Source: JACQXX01 sp964639175
GTDB taxonomy: Bacteria; Acidobacteriota; Blastocatellia; Chloracidobacteriales; Chloracidobacteriaceae
Reading direction: 5' to 3'
Assembly: GCA_964639175.1 (NCBI GenBank)
Contig: CAZXCE010000302.1
Coordinates: 1 to 9,904 of the forward strand
Length of the DNA: 9,904 bases
Shown: positions 7,547 to 9,904 of the stretch, piece after piece
Layout of the letters: every line of letters starts with the position of its first letter
Numbering within the stretch: position 1 is the first letter of the stretch
The notes under the pieces: generated by a model
Told to the model about the DNA's origin: nothing
The model's database searches: none
What the model saw: the letters and a program-made list of their open reading frames with translations, nothing else
Position numbers and translations under genes: made by a program

Positions 7547-7786
7547 TTGACCAACCCTTTCAAGGGGCAAGAATGATCTGAGGTGCAGAGGTGGGGAGGT
7601 AGGAATTTTCAGGTGGTCTATTTCACCATGAAACTGAGTCTGGATACAAAGCCAGAACCGGGAGAATCGAAGTTTTTTCCTTAAAATTATGAAAATTTGA
7701 GAAGACCGTCCTGCAAAATAACCAGTTCGCAATCCGGCTTCAGGATTGACCGCACTGGAACTAACCAATTAGGCTGCAAAAACTGA

Positions 7787-7815
7787 TTGACATCCAGTCA
7801 AACCAGTTTTATTTT
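7787..7815 (+). promoter_or_regulatory. Promoter of the TetR-family gene
   Basis: A perfect TTGACA (7787-7792) is followed after exactly 17 bp by TATTTT (7810-7815, 4 of 6 matches). Transcription would start near 7822, about 10 bp before the palindrome at 7831-7845, so a bound repressor could block early elongation or polymerase binding. The -35 box also lies in an inverted repeat, TTGAC/GTCAA (7787-7801). Confidence 0.6.
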
Positions 7816-7830
7816 ATCACTGCTTGAAAA

Positions 7831-7845
7831 TTTAACACTGTTAAA
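7831..7845. promoter_or_regulatory. Palindromic operator candidate before tetR
   Basis: TTTAACA-C-TGTTAAA is a perfect 15-bp palindrome ending 2 bp before the ATG at 7848. TetR dimers commonly bind such sites and control their own gene. A close relative of this palindrome lies before the exporter gene at 8585-8601, which strengthens the call. Confidence 0.7.
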
Positions 7846-7847
7846 AA

Positions 7848-8471
7848 ATGGGAATCAAAGAACGCAAAACGAAACATAAAGAAGACCTGCGGCGGATGAT
7901 CCTCGATGCTGCCCGCGATTTGTTTGTGACTGAAGGCTATCGCAATGCTTCGATTCGCAAAATTGCAGAAAAAATCGAGTATTCACCAACCGCCATTTAT
8001 TTTTACTTTCGCGACAAGGCTGAAATCCTTGACGCCCTCTGTGCCGAGACTTTTTCAGGGCTAGACGAAACGTTGAAGGGGCTGAACCGTCAGAATGTAA
8101 ACAGTTTGGAAATGCTCAAGACCTGTGCTCGAACCTACATTGACTTTGGGTTGAGCCATCCACATCACTACCTGCTGGTGTTTGTCATGGACGACCAGTC
8201 AGTGTTTCAAGGCGAACGAGCCGAGCATAAAAAAAAATATGGGATGCAGTGTTTTAACAACCTTCGCCAGTCCGTCAAACAGGCAATGGATGACGGCCAT
8301 CTGGTTGAAGCCGACCTTGAAACGACCTGTCAGGCCGTGTGGGCTGCGATGCACGGGGTGACGGCACTCTTGATAACCCAGCCCGGCTTTCCCTTTGTGG
8401 AACGTGAACACCTCATCAATCGCGTGATTGATATGATTTTGGACGGCATCCGGCGGCGGGATGGTGCTTAG
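7848..8471 (+). CDS. TetR/AcrR-family transcriptional repressor
   Basis: A 207-aa protein, typical for the family. Residues about 12-60 form the DNA-binding helix-turn-helix: MILDAARDLFVTEGY, then ASIRKIAEKIEYSPTAIYFYF, where SPTAIYFYF is the recognition helix. The C-terminal ligand domain contains VWAAMHGVTALLI (about 164-176), resembling the WHG-type TetR C-terminal domain. The ligand is unknown. The gene stands just before an ABC-exporter permease on the same strand, and matching palindromes precede both genes. The likely role is repression of the exporter and of itself until a toxic or signal molecule binds. The ATG at 7848 is used although no clear ribosome site precedes it; the palindrome fills that position, so operator and ribosome-binding regions coincide. 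The last codons (Gly, Ala, stop) lie inside a heptad repeat array, so the present C-terminus may have been set by repeat growth. Confidence 0.9.
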   Translation: MGIKERKTKHKEDLRRMILDAARDLFVTEGYRNASIRKIAEKIEYSPTAIYFYFRDKAEILDALCAETFSGLDETLKGLNRQNVNSLEMLKTCARTYIDFGLSHPHHYLLVFVMDDQSVFQGERAEHKKKYGMQCFNNLRQSVKQAMDDGHLVEADLETTCQAVWAAMHGVTALLITQPGFPFVEREHLINRVIDMILDGIRRRDGA

Positions 8472-8511
8472 TACCTGGTGCCTGGTGCCTGGTGCTTGGT
8501 GCTTAGTGCTT
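8463..8511 (+). repeat. Heptad array overlapping the tetR stop, seven units
   Basis: Units read GGTGCTT, AGTACCT, GGTGCCT, GGTGCCT, GGTGCTT, GGTGCTT and AGTGCTT. The tetR stop TAG (8469-8471) spans units 1 and 2. The array faces the opposite-strand array at 8535-8566; GTACCTG (8471-8477) is exactly complementary to CAGGTAC (8559-8565). Confidence 0.9.
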
Positions 8512-8534
8512 AGGAATCAATATTTTCGAAGAAA

Positions 8535-8566
8535 AACCAAGAACCAAGAACCAAGAGTCAGGTACC
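8535..8566 (-). repeat. Heptad array in opposite orientation, four units
   Basis: AACCAAG occurs three times (8535-8555), followed by AGTCAGG and TACC. Its reverse complement reads as TGGTTCT units, related to the GGTGCYT units of the 8463 array. The two could form a long imperfect hairpin between tetR and the exporter gene. No T-run follows in a terminator-like position, apart from a short TTTTTT after 8570. Confidence 0.85.
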
Positions 8567-8584
8567 AAAATTTTTTACCCAAAA

Positions 8585-8601
8585 TTTGAACAGTGTTCAA
8601 A
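8585..8601. promoter_or_regulatory. Palindromic operator candidate before the exporter permease
   Basis: TTTGAACA-G-TGTTCAAA is a perfect 17-bp palindrome ending 33 bp before the ATG at 8635. It shares AACA-N-TGTT with the site before tetR. A possible -10 box TATTCT (8612-8617) lies just downstream, and TTGAAC (8586-8591) inside the palindrome resembles a -35 box, although their 20-bp spacing is long. Repressor bound here would cover the promoter. Confidence 0.7.
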
Positions 8602-8634
8602 AATAAATCGGTATTCTAGAGATAAGTGGCAACT

Positions 8635-9780
8635 ATGAACTACGTGGCGCTCAAAATGCTGACTGGTGATCGGGCAAAGTTCCTGGGATTGATTTTTGCC
8701 ATCGCGTTTTCAACTTTTCTGATGTCGCACCAGAGTTCGATTTTCTGCGGACTGATGCGCCGAACCGTCAGCCAGATCCGTGATGTCGCAGATGCTGATA
8801 TTTGGGTGATGGATCGCGAAACCCAATATATTGACGAAGTGAAAACTCTGACTGAAAACGATTTGCTCCGGGTCCGTGGTGTTGCTGGCGTTGAATGGGC
8901 GGTCCGATTATTTAAAAGCAACCCGCGAGCCCGAGCCGAGGACGGCAAGTTTCGCAATGTCATTTTGATGGGGCTCGATGACGCCACGCTGGTTGGTGCC
9001 CCCCGCCAGATGCTGGTCGGGTCAATTGAGAATCTCCGCAAACCGGATTCAATCATCATTGACCGGGCTGGTTTTCTGTATTTTTTTCCAGGTCAGGCGC
9101 TGACACTGGGAAAAGTGCTCGAAATGAATGACCAGCGGGTTGAAATTGTCGGCATTTGTGAAGCCTCTGCCCCATTTGCCACATTTCCAGTGATGTTTGC
9201 CCGGTATAGCGAAGCTGTGACCTTTGTTGGCCGCGAGCGCAACACACTGTCCTATGTTCTGGTGAAAGCGCAGCCCCAGGTTTCAATTCGTGATTTAAGC
9301 CAGCGCATCCAGCAAACGTTTCCGGACCTGAAAGCCATGTCGGGCGAAGAATTCGAATGGGCAACGATTTTTTACTACATTCGCAACACCGGGATTCCCG
9401 TAAATTTTGGCATTACCGTTACAATCGCGCTTCTGGTCGGAATGGTTGTAGCCGGACAAACCTTTTATATCTTCACAATTGAAAACCTCAAGCAGTTTGG
9501 GGCGCTGAAAGCAATTGGTGTCACCAATTACCGGCTGGTCGGCATGATTTTGCTGCAAGCGCTGGTCGTCGGCAGCATTGGATATGCCCTTGGTATTGCC
9601 CTGTGTGCCGCATTTTTTGATTTGACCCGTGACGTCGCGATTCAGCTCCGGGGATTTATTTTACTCTGGCAGATTTCAGTGGCCACTGCTGGCGTGGTGC
9701 TGGTGATTGTGTTGCTTGCCAGTTTGTTAAGCATCCGCCGGGTACTGGTTTTAGAGCCGGCGATTGTCTTTCGAGGATAA
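8635..9780 (+). CDS. ABC-exporter permease, DevC/FtsX type
   Basis: A 381-aa inner-membrane permease. The N-terminus, NYVALKMLTGDRAKFLGLIF, is typical of DevC-like subunits of tripartite exporters. The layout is that of MacB/FtsX-fold permeases: TM1 about 15-39, a periplasmic domain about 45-250, then TM2 about 257-281, TM3 about 299-329 and TM4 about 342-367 (FtsX domain about 258-375), with the cytoplasmic coupling stretch FTIENLKQFGALKAIG (280-295). Such permeases work with an ATPase and usually a HlyD-type adaptor to expel glycolipids, peptides or drugs. The ATG at 8635 is preferred because the DevC-type N-terminus begins there; an in-frame GTG at 8626 adds three residues, and the ribosome site is weak for both. 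Neither ATPase nor adaptor is present in the 124 bp left in the window. The upstream tetR gene and shared operator suggest repressor control. Confidence 0.88.
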   Translation: MNYVALKMLTGDRAKFLGLIFAIAFSTFLMSHQSSIFCGLMRRTVSQIRDVADADIWVMDRETQYIDEVKTLTENDLLRVRGVAGVEWAVRLFKSNPRARAEDGKFRNVILMGLDDATLVGAPRQMLVGSIENLRKPDSIIIDRAGFLYFFPGQALTLGKVLEMNDQRVEIVGICEASAPFATFPVMFARYSEAVTFVGRERNTLSYVLVKAQPQVSIRDLSQRIQQTFPDLKAMSGEEFEWATIFYYIRNTGIPVNFGITVTIALLVGMVVAGQTFYIFTIENLKQFGALKAIGVTNYRLVGMILLQALVVGSIGYALGIALCAAFFDLTRDVAIQLRGFILLWQISVATAGVVLVIVLLASLLSIRRVLVLEPAIVFRG

Positions 9781-9787
9781 TTCAAAT

Positions 9788-9810
9788 GCGGGCTCCGGGT
9801 TCCGGGTTTT
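9788..9810 (+). repeat. Heptad array after the permease gene, three units
   Basis: After GC at 9788-9789 the units are GGGCTCC (9790-9796), GGGTTCC (9797-9803) and GGGTTTT (9804-9810). The units containing CCGGGTT (9795-9801, 9802-9808) are exactly complementary to the AACCCGG units at 9857-9904. Confidence 0.8.
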
Positions 9811-9811
9811 G

Positions 9812-9838
9812 AAAGGACATAAAGGACGAAAAGGACGA
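9812..9838 (+). repeat. 9-bp tandem repeat, three copies
   Basis: AAAGGACAT (9812-9820) is followed by AAAGGACGA twice (9821-9829, 9830-9838). It sits in the loop between the two facing heptad arrays. It resembles the 9-bp array at 5410 only in period and GGA content. Confidence 0.9.
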
Positions 9839-9856
9839 AAAGTGAAGAATTCGAAG

Positions 9857-9904
9857 AACCCGGAACCCGGAACCCGGAACCCGGAACCCGGAACCCGGAA
9901 CCCG
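9857..9904 (-). repeat. AACCCGG heptad array running off the window
   Basis: Six perfect AACCCGG units (9857-9898) and six bases of a seventh reach the window end, so the true length is unknown. They are inverted relative to the CCGGGTT units at 9795-9808. No coding frame of note crosses the array. Confidence 0.95.

Larger units (their letters stand above)
7547..7847. promoter_or_regulatory. Divergent intergenic region between decarboxylase and tetR
   Basis: 301 bases separate the two divergent starts. The tetR-side third holds a good promoter and a palindromic operator, listed separately. On the minus strand a CATAAT box (7691-7686, 5 of 6 to TATAAT) could serve the decarboxylase, but no -35 box sits at a proper distance. 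TTGAC-ATCCA-GTCAA (7787-7801) is an inverted repeat overlapping the tetR -35 box. Confidence 0.45.

Noticed and set aside
7064..7576. Plus-strand 170-codon open frame opposite the decarboxylase
   Set aside because: It lies antisense to conserved PLP-enzyme sequence and shows no recognisable domain.
7547..7768. 74-residue N-terminal extension of the decarboxylase
   Set aside because: The ATG at 7546 has a ribosome site and begins a family-length protein; the extension looks non-conserved and overlaps the promoter region.
5410..9904. Intergenic repeats as a CRISPR array
   Set aside because: Units are 7 or 9 bp with no unique spacers and no cas genes.

Overview
The window looks like a chromosome segment of an Acidobacteriota-type (possibly Blastocatellia-like) bacterium. 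That guess rests on the gene mix, moderate GC that differs between regions, and many short degenerate tandem arrays between genes; there is no rRNA, tRNA or marker gene to prove it. No IS element, integrase, CRISPR array or RNA gene was seen.

Left part (1-3098, + strand): a lower-GC pair of conflict/signalling-type genes. The first is the C-terminal part of a SIR2-like protein, cut by the window edge. 96 bp downstream lies a 747-aa protein with an nSTAND1 NTPase module, a class III nucleotide-cyclase-like domain, and a small helical C-terminal domain resembling effector-associated or death-like adaptor domains. GC content drops inside this gene between the NTPase and the cyclase, suggesting a chimeric origin. 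After a 444-bp non-coding stretch comes a 611-aa caspase-fold (gingipain/C25-like) cysteine peptidase in higher-GC DNA (3543-5378). SIR2, STAND-cyclase-adaptor and caspase-like peptidase together are the best candidate here for an undescribed immunity or programmed-cell-death type system. That function is inferred from domains and neighbourhood only.

Middle (5595-7546, - strand): a two-gene transcription unit with a group II PLP-dependent amino-acid decarboxylase followed, with a 37-bp overlap, by a CPBP-family (CAAX protease/bacteriocin-processing) membrane protease.

Right part (7848-9780, + strand): a TetR-family repressor followed by a DevC/FtsX-type ABC-exporter permease. Perfect palindromes with the common core AACA-N-TGTT lie directly before each gene. 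This suggests that the repressor controls both itself and the exporter through one operator type.

Intergenic repeats: five arrays with a 7-bp period (5502-5529, 8463-8511, 8535-8566, 9788-9810, 9857-9904) can all be read as one degenerate heptad, roughly KRGTNCN. Two loci carry it as facing (+ then -) pairs. Two further arrays have a 9-bp period with a GGA core. The first heptad array at 8463 supplies the last codons and stop of the TetR gene, and the window ends inside the last array.
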